Part shown: piece by piece, positions 55,055 through 64,000 of the stretch | Position numbering within the stretch: position 1 is the stretch's first letter | How the letters are laid out: every line of letters starts with the position of its first letter | Assembly (NCBI RefSeq): GCF_018873765.1 | Contig: NC_057921.1 | Coordinates: 68,747,557 to 68,811,556 of the forward strand | Length of the DNA stretch: 64,000 bases | Source: Telopea speciosissima | Lineage: Eukaryota > Streptophyta > Magnoliopsida > Proteales > Proteaceae | Direction of reading: 5' to 3' | Made by a program: the position numbers and the translations under genes | Notes under the pieces: model-generated | What the model was told of the DNA's origin: nothing | Databases searched by the model: none | What the model saw: the letters and a program-made list of their open reading frames with translations, nothing else

Positions 55055-55732
55055 TGTTAGAAAAAATTCTGTTTGAAAAAGGAAACTTCAAACTGTTTTG
55101 AACGCGATCTCACTATCTTAAAGGAGATATTTGTCCCACACGGTAAATTCACCTTCAGGAATCAACAAAGCAATAAAAATAAAACACAAAACTCCACTTA
55201 GAGATACTAAATTGCAAGAGAGAGATAATTCGTTTGAACACAGGACTTCTATTTTATAGAAGTGGAGTTCCTCTTCTGAATAGATATATATATATTCATT
55301 CTGTATCCATTAGATCGATTGCCATCCGATCTAACGGTATAGATTAAACCAGAGATGAACCTGTTCACAATAGTCATATCCTATCAAACGTGACCGTAGG
55401 ATCTTCTAATCCGACAGATCTGATCATTTCAAAAAATCAACGTACCAGATCAGATCGTTTGCATCGCAATGCAAGCGTGCTAAGTGCTAAGTGCGTGCGT
55501 ACGTACGCCTCTACTGCGTGCGCGTGAGCGTGCGCGTGTGCGGACGGCTACGCCGTCCTTGCATATACACCTTACAATGTCTCCCTTTTCCGATTTAATT
55601 CAAGAGTTAAAGAAGGTAATATAATAAATACCATTTATAACTCTTATAGTTTTCCGATGTGGGACTAAAGCACTCTTCCCAAAATAACAAAGTATTTATT
55701 TAATCTCTCATTTTATTACAATCTATCTAACA
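55055..55732. mobile_element. LTR-like unit (fossil), possibly a solo LTR
   Basis: It begins TGTTAG and ends CTAACA, the usual TG...CA LTR termini in inverted form, over 678 bp. It contains a TATA-rich part near 55288 and a GC-rich alternating purine-pyrimidine stretch near 55488-55546. There is no coding domain. The flanking 5 bp do not match, so the insertion is not clean. The superfamily is unknown. Confidence 0.45.
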
Positions 55733-55862
55733 TATGAGACAAAAACGTGGAGCCTGAGATTTCGATCTCCCCCTCCACGCGGGAGCTGAGGTAGAACCTG
55801 AGATCAAACCCCGATAATCGTCGGTCAAATGGAAACTTCCACGTCCCGGCTCTGATACTACT

Positions 55863-56002
55863 TGTTGGGAATTTAGGTATCATCCTCAAAAGTTAACCAT
55901 TAAGGAGAGGGTGCCCAAGTACCTATTAATTCACGTACCCACATCACCTTTCATATCCGATGTGGGACTATTGTTTTTGCCTTATGCGTGAATATCCCAA
56001 CA
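55863..56002 (-). mobile_element. TRIM-like LTR with primer-binding site (fossil)
   Basis: On the minus strand it runs TGTTGGGATATTC...AATTCCCAACA (140 bp). It is followed at 55861-55846 by TAGTATCAGAGCCGGG, a near match to the initiator-Met primer site. TAGTCCCACATCGG inside also occurs in the neighbouring LTR-like unit. No second LTR of the same sequence is seen, so it is incomplete. Confidence 0.55.
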
Positions 56003-56811
56003 GTACGATGGCCGCTCAACCCTAGACCGACCACATAGGATCCAAATCTAGTAAGGATAGGATGGGTAATTTGGTAAATTCAAACCCACTTTCTTTTATG
56101 TTTTTTTTTTTCTTCTTAAGTACTCGTACGCAACCATGCATCTAAGTACTACAAAATAATAAAATAAAAAATACAGTAGAACATCTAGTTGAGTGTGTAA
56201 GATAAACTATGATCTTGTTCCACTCCTCCAAAAGCAATATATATATAATATATTAGTTTTAGTCTGGATTTTTTTTTTGTAATGTCTTTCTTGGTTTAGG
56301 ACACACTAAAAATAGCATAATCGAATAAGCATTTGAAATTTTGCTTACAATAATGTGATATTTCTTTAAGGGTATAGGATTTAATTGTCTAATGTTCTTG
56401 GACACCAATGACTTTCATGTCTTAAATATAAAGAACAGGACTCACTAGTAACCTACAGGTTTGACTCAATACATTGTATCGGACTTCAATAACTTTGGCT
56501 TGTGATTATTAGGGGTTTTTAATGTTTTTCCACTTTAGATGCTTTTGATTAGTTAATTTAATTTTTGGTTTTGGAGGGAGGGGGATTTCGTGTAGAATAA
56601 GCTTCGACCATAATATACAAACCATTTCTTTATTATGTTGTATGAGTAATCAAATTAAACAAATAGAACATTATTTCTTAATAGAGTTTACAACATATAA
56701 TATGTTATCTAAGATAATAATGTGCTCCAGTTGTAAGTTTTCCTTTTAACAATAAAATGAATGAGAACTGTAAATAAGGATGGACAAAGATTCTTACATT
56801 CTTAATTAAAA
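56003..56811. other. intergenic, no feature seen
   Basis: AT-rich DNA without gene or clear repeat. The last 9 bases (TAATTAAAA) are the left target duplication of the next element. Confidence 0.5.
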
Positions 56812-58275
56812 GGGTTATTTCCAAATGCCCCCCTGAAAATGGCCAAACTTACAGTTGTCCCCTTGAATTTTCCACATGCACCTCTGCTTTCCAAATTAAG
56901 TACTAATATAGTCCTTCCTGTTAGTCAGACATAAAGGATCCTAGTTTTTAAAAATTTATGAACCATTCTACCCCTTGATAAGGTAAAATAACCAAAATAA
57001 CCTAACCTAGGAAAAAAAGAAAAAAAAACCTGCAACTCATCTTCCCCAAATCGTTTAGGGTTTGGGGAAGATGAGTTTTTGAATTAGAAATCAAGAATGG
57101 AAATCCGCGAAGTTAAACCACTTCCCCAAATCGTTTATTTACATTGAAGATTACAGTTTTCTGTCTTCAAGGTTTTCTGCATCCTACATTGATTCTACTT
57201 CTCCAATCGATACTACATCAACCTAAGGGACTGCTGATTCAATCGTAGCCATCTCCAGATCTCAGTTTATCTTTTCTCCTGGTTATTTCAGATAAGTAAA
57301 TCCTACTACTTGAATTTGGGTGATTATACATCTTCTCTGCTGCTGCGGTTATTCTAAGTTATTGTTTAAACCCTATTCTAGTTCTCCTTTAGAGCCGATT
57401 GCTACCTCTGCTACTGATCCTCCAAAACTCGATTGAAAGTTTGGATCTCTAGCCCTAATACCTACCTGCTGCTGTTTTGAAAAGATCCCAAGGTGCGATC
57501 TCGTCTCATGGACATCCATCATCTGTGGACTAGCAACACATTGACTGAGAATCACAGAGTCCAAAGCTAAAATATCACAGGGGATTGTCATTCTCCGTCG
57601 GATCAAACCTTAGAATAGTAGGAATTGAAGTACAAACCTGCAAAGGAGAGAGATCCAAAGCCATGGATGAGCGAGGAGAGAAGCAGAAACCGTAAGAGTT
57701 GATGGAGAACAGGGTGACAGGAATGAAACAGATCAGTAAGAGAGTTTCGAGAATAGGGCGAGAGGAATGAAACCGGCCTCTGAGAGTGTCCATTGGTGAA
57801 GCTCTTCTCGTCTTGGGGCTGTTAATGTCAAGAATCAGGAGGGGTGGATCGAGTTAGAGAAATGGAAAATATCACATTCCAAAATGGGCTGCATTCTAGC
57901 AATTTTTGCAGTCCAGAATGTGTTCTTGATACAGAATGCATTCTAAGAATGCATATTAACACAGCACTAAATTCCATTCTTGATTTCTGATTCAAGAACT
58001 CATCTTCCCCAAACCCTAAACGATTTGAGGAAGATGAGTTGAGGGGTTTTTTTTTTTTCCAGGTAAGGTCATTTTGGTCATTTTACCCTATCAAGGGGTA
58101 TAATGGTCCATCGATGTTCAAAAATTGGGATCCGTTATGACATAACGTCTCTGTCTAACGGGAGGGACTATAGTGGTACATAGTTTGGAAAGCAGGGGTG
58201 CATGTGGAATTAGTGAAAGTTCAGGAGGGCAACTGTAAGTTTAGCCATTTTTAGGGGGGCATTTAGAAATAACCC
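56812..58275. mobile_element. Pack-MULE-like transposon 2 with unrecognised cargo
   Basis: It has the same TIR family as the element at 19123: left 56812-57102 and right 57972-58275, starting GGGTTATTTCC(A)AAATGCC-like and containing the AACTCATCTTCCCCAAA hairpin. The 9-bp flanks TAATTAAAA (56803-56811) and TAATTATAA (58276-58284) match at 8 of 9, as a Mutator-type target duplication would. There is no transposase. The interior (57103-57971) is unlike that of element 1 and looks like gene-derived sequence on the minus strand. Confidence 0.85.
57575..57793 (-). pseudogene. gene fragment inside Pack-MULE 2, membrane-anchor-like
   Basis: From the ATG at 57793 the frame reads MDTLRGRFHSSRPILETLLL, then a hydrophobic run (ICFIPVTLFSI) and a Ser-rich part to LSPLQ. 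There GCAG|GTTTGT offers a splice donor; the unspliced frame ends at 57575. It looks like the first exon of a protein with an N-terminal signal anchor. The family is not recognised. A second minus-strand open stretch (57606-57373) has a donor-like CAGCAG|GTAGGT and could be a following exon. It could be a non-functional captured piece. Confidence 0.4.
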
Positions 58276-58284
58276 TAATTATAA

Positions 58285-59139
58285 TCCCATTTCTCTTACC
58301 ATACGAAGTGATTTCCTACGCCTAATTTATGATAGGTGTAATAAAATAATGATAAATTAAATGAGACAAAAAAATATGAGCCAAAATTCTTAATTGAGAT
58401 AATTTCTTTAAGGGTGAGGGTTCCTGAAAGGCAGCGTGGAGCCAATGAAAACATGTGCAAAAGCATCAATAGGAGAGGGATTCTCGTTTTTCAAGGATAT
58501 GGGGCAGTCACTTCGCACCCCTTTATGTCAAGCGCAGGGCCTACACTGCAATTCAACTCCTCTATTTCCGTCTACCCCTACTGTCGTGTGCCCCCCACAC
58601 ACAAGTAAGGCGGAATGTACCGTCTTACCCCTGCCCGAGCGCCTTGCCCGAGTGGGGGTAAGGCAATATTTTCCACCGCTTATGTGTGGGGGTGCACGAT
58701 AGTACCAGGCAGGCGGAAGTAGAGGAGTCGGATCCGCTACACTGCCTTTCAATGTTTTTTTTCACTTTTCTTTAAAAAACTCTCCTCCCTTCCCAAGGTC
58801 CCTCCTCTAAAGATTTTCTAACAACGTAAATATAAAATCATAGAAGGTGGTCATACAAAAGATGATCAAAGATTTAACATTCGTAAGGCAATATATCATA
58901 TGATGAACTTCTAAATAGATCTGGATCAATGCCACTTTTCCCTTTGGGTAGAGAATCTACATGCTGCCCGTGTAGGGTAGAATCTCCCATGTCAGGTCTG
59001 TGAGAGAGATGGATCATAAAGCCTAACCTACCTAGTTATTATGAAAAATGCTCTGAGATCGGGTTAAAAAATTTGCGTGTCATGTCAGATGGGATCCAAA
59101 TTTTATGGATATGCTACTCACATGTTAATTTTCAGCTCA
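58285..59139. other. intergenic between Pack-MULE 2 and the MGL gene
   Basis: Holds one family B MITE (58548-58737) and otherwise AT-rich DNA with no gene. Confidence 0.5.
58548..58737. mobile_element. MITE-like element, family B, copy 3
   Basis: CTCCTCTATTTCCG at the left and CGGAAGTAGAGGAG at the right are inverse complements with one mismatch. The inner GGCGGAATGTACCGTCTTACCCC and GGGGTAAGGC arms match the copy at 31353. Confidence 0.65.
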
Positions 59140-59600
59140 ATTAGTAGGGGTTTAACTTTGGTCATGTTGGCCCGAGCCCGAATAAGACCTGGTCAGGATT
59201 TTTCAACCTTGAAGGTGTGTTAGAATTTAAATGTTCAAGCCTTGGGTAAGGGTCAGGCTGGGTCAAAATTGTGGCCTCGGGCTAATCCCAGCCCGACCCA
59301 ACCCTGCGTTAGGTTATGGTTTACAATTATTGTTTACATTTTCATTTTTTATTTAGTAGTTAATTATCTATTGAACGAAAATATTTATAATTTTAAGATT
59401 GGACTAAGTATTTTAACCCAAAGAAAAAGTCTAATAGTGAAATTGAACATGAAACAAACAAATACCCAATCACATGAAGCAGGACAAGTCAAGGCCAACC
59501 AGGCCCTAGTTCAAAGCCAATCCGGCCAAGCCCGATCAGGATCAATCAGGGCCGGCCTGGACTAGGCTGAGCTCGACAGGGTTGGGCCTTCAATCACTAA
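59140..59600. mobile_element. family F repeat, copy 2 (inverted relative to copy 1)
   Basis: ATTAGTAGGGGTTTAA at the left, GC-rich GGCCCGAGCCCG words, an AT-rich centre (TATTTATAATTTTAAGATT) and GGGCCGGCCTGG near the right end. The order is the reverse complement of the unit at 17966-18490. Confidence 0.6.
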
Positions 59601-59761
59601 CAACTGCATGTACAAACTACAAAGACTATTTCTAGATGCAAAACAGTTCACATAAACAACAGTTTCAGAAACACAAGCAACCATAAGCATCCATTAAAAT
59701 TCCTTAAACAAAGTCACCATTTACTAAGCAACTCTTATTAGTTAGTTCCATGTATATGTTC

Positions 59762-62700
59762 TTAAGAGAAGCTCTTGGAATTGAATAACCCACCATCTTG
59801 GATCCTACCAAGTGCCTTCTCAAATTGGCTCCATCTCTGCTCCAGACTCCCACTGTACCCGATCGACATCCTCACTAGGCCAGGGGAGATACCAGCAGTC
59901 TCCTGCTCCTCGGCGGTCATCTCACTGCTAGTACTACTTCCAGAGCATGACATGAGGGTTTCATAGTAACCCAAGCTCACTGCCATCAACCCAAACTGTG
60001 TGCAGTTCTGTAAGTGGTGCATCAACCGGTCTGCCCGCTCCTCAGTCTCCATGTCCAAACACAGAATACCCCCATACCCGTAATCCTTGTTCGCCATTGA
60101 CTTCAAGAGTTTGTGTTGAGGGTGTTCTTCAAGGCCCGGGTAGATAACCTTGAGGCCTAATTTTTTCATCCTTGTAGCATACACTAGTGCTCGGTGGCAG
60201 TGTTCCTTCATTCTCAAACCCAAGTGAGGAATCCTCTCTGACAGCTCAAATGCTACCTTAGCATTCATGGTTGGGCCCAGGAGCATGAGAGCTCCTTGAT
60301 GAAGGTCCATCATCGACTTAATCAGGCTCGCTGGCCCACAAACGGCACCTACAATTACAAGCAATATGTGATCAGTAAAGCAAGTCCATCAATGTGGTTC
60401 AAATTTAAGCCCAAACATCTCATGGGCCACCACCCAAGATTCATCAACCCCTAGTTCGAATGTGTATGCAAGCAGCAACATGTGCCTTCACATGATGTAC
60501 ATGGATGAATGTGGATGGATCCATCTGAGTAAGGTATCTATACCTGTTTCCCAAGTTCAAATTTCAGTCTGATACATGCCCATTACCAATTGACATAAGG
60601 TGTCAAAAATTACATGCATGCCACTATATTCCATGAAGTATAACAATGAAATGGCATTATTGAAATTTTTTGTAACTTCAAACACACTTTTGACCACACA
60701 AGGATAGCAATTTTAGCCCGGCGAGCCCAAGCCCATCCTGATCCCGACAGGGCTTGGGTTAGGTTTTTCAGACTGCAGTTTGGGCTAGGGTTGAAATTCT
60801 AAGCCAGGGGTAGGCCTGGGCTGAGGCCTCGGGTTAGGCCCAACCCAGCATGTCCCTATATATATAATTATACAAAATAATTTCATACACGGTCAAAAAG
60901 TAGGGCTACTCCGTCCTTGACTAGCCCTGAAATGACAAAATTAGGGGCTGCCTGGTCAATCAGGACCAGACCAGTTTTACCCAACCCAATTATGGACAAT
61001 CAGGGTTGGGCTAGGTTGGGTTAAGCCTAGGCTAAGGGGATGTTGGGTTGGGTTGGATTTTATAAAATCCGGCCCAAACCAGACCTGTTGCACCCCTAGA
61101 TCCACTCATCATATTCATCCATGTGCAAATGTGGCAAGTGGTGAAAAAAATCCAACTGTGTTTACCAAAATTACAAAAAGAAAAAAAATATCTAAATGGC
61201 ACTAAACTTGGTGACACCTAAATTTCTCCTTTTCTTGTTTTAAATGAAATAATTACAGCCAACTTCGATGGGTTTGGCTTGGCCCTAAAGCATGGGCTTT
61301 TTCATCTAGATCCAGCCCAAATCGAATGATCCTTGACCTAACATGACCCTGTCATATAACCCCCTAGTAATGTACTTATACATGAGCGACTTAAATAAGA
61401 AAGGTTCTTATTATTAATCATTTTTTTTTGGGGTGGGTGGGTGGGTGGGTGGGTGGAGTAGGAGAGTGCATGCATTATCTTTTGATTTAATCCGCTCTAG
61501 AGACTTTTTACCAAAAAAAAAAAAACACTCCATTCAAGAGACTGGATCAAATAAGAAAGCCCAAGCCCATCAATCTGAACACTAGAGCAACCCGTTAGGA
61601 TTGCATCCCACACACGAGTGATTTTAGTTCATTGTATCGGCGGTCGCTGCCGATTATCGGCATTGACCATATCATGATGCTAATTCTAGATCAAGAACTG
61701 CACTTTTTGATGCTATTAAAGAAAAAACACTCTGCTACTAAAAAAACAAAAAAAAAAAAAACTCTGTGCTGTACCGACTACGGACTACCCATATCAATCT
61801 TACAACTAATACGATAGAAATACCGAAATCCTTGCACAGGGGCCGATATCGAATTTCGTAACTATGACCCAGAAAAATAAAAATCTCATTTTAAAAAATT
61901 TTAAATTTGAGGAAAGAAATAGAGAGTATAAATGACATCCATCTCATTTATTATCATAAATGTCCCTACATGCTTTTTCTCTCGCACCAGTCCCCACTCC
62001 CCCACATGGATCTAGAGAGAATGATACCCCTTTATTTGGAGGAAAATGCTACCACTGCAGCAGTAGACAACCTTGTACGAAACTTAGAATCTAATGTTAT
62101 TTGATTTACCCCAAAACAGAAAAAAAGAATCTACTGTGTTTGGTCCTTGGATTCCCTCTTCCCATGTTTGGATAATCACTATGTGGATGATTGGTAGGAC
62201 TTGCCCGACCAATTCATGGATAAAAAATAAAAAATAAAAAGAAGTTGTGTAAAGGTACTTTAGTAATAAAAGGGAAAAGATTTCGTCTATAGGGGTACTC
62301 GCTCGTCTCACACTTCTCCTCACAGGAAATAACATCGACAATGGTTCTCATAAAAGAATCATTCGCATATAGGCAATAGTGATGGAATCCAAAAGAGTAA
62401 ATGGTTCGTTCTCCTATTTATGAAACCATTTCGTCTATCTATCCCTAATGGTGTGCTCCCCACTACATCTTACTAAGAAACATTCAAGAAGAATGAGACA
62501 AATGCCAATTACCATGAAAATCTTAAGAGAAAAGGTTATCAAGTATTTATGCTTTTATACATTTTCTGTCCTCTTAATACTCCCCTTCTCTTCCTTGATA
62601 CATGGATCTCCTACATACAAAATTTGTTAGATGCTCCCTTTTGTGCCACCGTTGGCTGGGCCCCCATTACGTTTGTATTTTGACAAAGATAGACTATTAA

Positions 62701-64000
62701 GAGGAAGGAAGACCATACAACCCACGGTAGGGAGATTGGAGGAGAGAAAGAGAACGGTTGGCATCATGGTTTTAGTGCACGGTATCGGATCAGGTAACGA
62801 TCAAATTCAAAATCGTTACGATATTGATATAGATTGGCACAGATTGGAGGAGTTTGCATATGTTTTTCTTAAAAATGAAAAAAAAATTTTATTTTATTGA
62901 TTTACCTAATTAAGGGTGTCAAAATCCTAAATTGAATCGGTCTAACCGGCCCGACCCAACCCGATCGAACCTAATCCAAACCGATGTACCACCAATTGTC
63001 CCGATTGATAGAACCAAACCCAAATCGAACACTGAAACCAATCCTCAAACCCTAAAAACCGTACCCAAAACAGTCTATATCCGATTTCTAAATTGAACCA
63101 AACCCGAATTCAACCCAAACCAAACCGCCCGATTGACACCCTTAGTTTTACACCTGATCCGTACTATTTCAACAATACGATATCAACATGTTATCGGTAT
63201 CGATGATTAGCAAGACCGATACATCAAACCAAACCATGGTTCGCAGAGCTTATGGCGGGCTCAAAGAACCTTTTACTATAAAATTGGACAAAACGAAAAG
63301 GTTCTTAGACCCGTGATGATAGGATACCCTACCTATCATTGTAGTGTGAATATCTCTCCTTCTCAAAGGAAATGACTTCATTGCCATCCTAAATATGATA
63401 CCGTTTCTTACCTTCTGATGGCGCTTGCTTGGATAACCCTCTCCCTCCCTCCCTCCCTCAGACAAATACCCTTCCTTGTCCAAATGTCCAAAAGGGCTGG
63501 AAAGTTAGAAACTACCCAGGTGCCAGTTGGCACTCCAAAAAAACTGAAACAAGTGGTAGGAATCACGCCCACGAGGAGGAAGGACAGATGATCTAGGATT
63601 CCTTCGACAAAAACATTTGTCCGGAACTCCGGATACCGAACACAGAGCCTCACAGGCTCAGACACATATAGGTCCACGATGAACCCAACAACAGTCCATC
63701 TAAAATTTGACTGATCGGGCGTTCGTTACCTTCTCAAATTTTCACTAGCGTTTCACTATTAAAAGCTTGGGACTCGGAAGAATCGGGACAGGACAATCTG
63801 TATCTGTAACGCTTTTTTCCCTGAGGCGTCGCCCCCGTTAATCGGAGCAAGCCCAAAACGTCACAGACGACGATCGAATCCCCTCTCCCTTTTCTCCGGT
63901 CTCCCTCTCACCGGCTGACCATCATCCTCCTCCTCAAAGTCTGAACAATAGAATGGATATGGTACATACCTGCAATTACATCGGCCCCACCACTGATGTA
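59762..64000 (-). CDS. MGL: methionine gamma-lyase (3' part; 5' part beyond the window)
   Basis: Cytosolic PLP enzyme of the Cys/Met-metabolism family. It splits methionine into methanethiol, 2-oxobutyrate and ammonia and feeds isoleucine synthesis under stress. Two exons are visible: 63970 to at least 64000 (YISGGADVIAG, just after the expected PLP lysine, which lies outside the window) and the last exon 60348-59762 (194 further residues, ending SKSFS). The join is GT-AG, phase 1: GADVIA-G-AVCGPASLIKS. Landmarks include MMDLHQGALMLLGPTMNAK, HPQHKLL, QFGLMAVSLGYYETLMSC and GISPGLVRMSIGYSG, all close to Arabidopsis MGL as remembered. The intron 60349-63969 is 3.6 kb and repeat-filled. No damage is seen in the visible exons. 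Family is firm; gene integrity cannot be judged here. Confidence 0.95.
60711..61101. mobile_element. family F repeat, copy in the MGL intron
   Basis: It starts TAGCCCGGCGAGCCC, has many GGGCTGGG / CCCAACCC words around a short AT-rich centre (ATATATATAATTATAC) and ends TTGCACCCCTAG. It resembles the units at 17966 and 59140. Confidence 0.5.
61430..61456 (+). repeat. (GGGT)n tract, G-quadruplex motif in the MGL intron
   Basis: GGGGTGGGTGGGTGGGTGG and two more units give at least six G3 runs with single-T loops, among the most stable known G-quadruplex patterns. It is on the strand opposite to MGL transcription, so the RNA would be C-rich. Confidence 0.9.
61617..61865. repeat. degenerate TATCGAT-type repeat in the MGL intron
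   Basis: GTATCGGCGGTCGCTGCCG, ATTATCGGCATTG and GGGGCCGATATCG words resemble the elements at 49845 and 62766. No clear inverted ends were identified. Confidence 0.35.
62766..63238. mobile_element. TATCGAT-type inverted-repeat element, interrupted by a MITE
   Basis: CATGGTTTTAGTGCACGGTA at the left and AAACCATG at the right give CATGGTTT inverted ends. The outer parts carry ACGGTATCGGATC and ATCGGTATCGATG words. Between them sits a different element (62932-63147), so this one appears split by a later insertion. Confidence 0.5.
62932..63147. mobile_element. hAT-like MITE with TAAGGGTGTCAA ends, copy 2
   Basis: TAAGGGTGTCAA at the left and TTGACACCCTTA at the right are exact inverse complements, 216 bp apart. 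The interior is rich in CCGAACC/AACCCGA words. It lies inside the element at 62766-63238. Confidence 0.75.
63250..63969. other. 5' part of the visible MGL intron, unassigned
   Basis: Holds a CCCT repeat (63438-63459; GGGA on the MGL sense strand, a possible G-quadruplex in the RNA). The minus strand has an open 89-codon stretch (63677-63408, VSEPVRLCVRYPEFRTNVFV) with no recognised domain. From about 63780 to 63940 the DNA is unusually GC-rich for an intron here. No gene is claimed. Confidence 0.35.
63438..63459 (-). repeat. (GGGA)n tract on the MGL sense strand
   Basis: CTCCCTCCCTCCCTCCCTC on the plus strand gives four or more G3 runs on the transcribed-sense strand. This is a possible G-quadruplex in the pre-mRNA. 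Confidence 0.85.

Overview
This window is nuclear DNA from a flowering plant, most likely a dicot. Its genes carry plant-type GT-AG introns, it is AT-rich with long A/T runs and microsatellites, and it is full of small non-autonomous transposons. The gene content is plant-specific: MIR166, an HD-Zip I factor, a ubiquitin-RPL40 fusion, a CRP1-type PPR protein, a CYP78A cytochrome P450 and a methionine gamma-lyase. The species cannot be fixed from the sequence alone.

Layout. 0-2 kb: a MIR166 precursor on the minus strand, with both guide and star recognisable. 2-10.7 kb: intergenic DNA with two MITE-like inverted repeats, an LTR/primer-site remnant and microsatellites. 10.75-11.6 kb (+): an ATHB7/ATHB12-like HD-Zip I gene with one 93-bp in-frame intron. 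13.36-17.80 kb (-): a five-exon ubiquitin-RPL40 gene whose 3.7-kb third intron holds three separate tandem repeat arrays; its promoter has a telo-box next to site II elements. 19.12-20.77 kb: a Pack-MULE-like transposon with ~300-bp inverted ends carrying the 5' end of a UBP1/UBP2-like deubiquitinase gene. 22.94-29.39 kb (-): a complete four-exon CRP1 gene (696 aa). 30.65-30.94 kb: an inverted, partly deleted copy of part of CRP1. 31-41 kb: repeat-rich intergenic DNA. 41.43-43.15 kb (+): a complete two-exon CYP78A gene (533 aa). 43.2-56.8 kb: a gene desert with a MULE-type MITE that has a perfect 9-bp target duplication, a SINE-like element, LTR fossils and AT-rich DNA. 56.81-58.28 kb: a second Pack-MULE-like element with the same ends but different cargo. 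59.76-64.0 kb (-): the 3' part of a methionine gamma-lyase gene, cut by the window edge, with a 3.6-kb intron containing a G-quadruplex motif and nested MITEs.

The genes do not form a pathway; each has its own promoter. What links the window is transposon biology. Two elements share one distinctive ~300-bp terminal inverted repeat with an internal hairpin, and each has a different cargo. At least five other short inverted-repeat families occur, several in two to four copies. The best candidates for something new are this gene-capturing MULE family, the MIR166 locus, and the stop-free in-frame intron of the HD-Zip gene, which would break the leucine zipper if retained.
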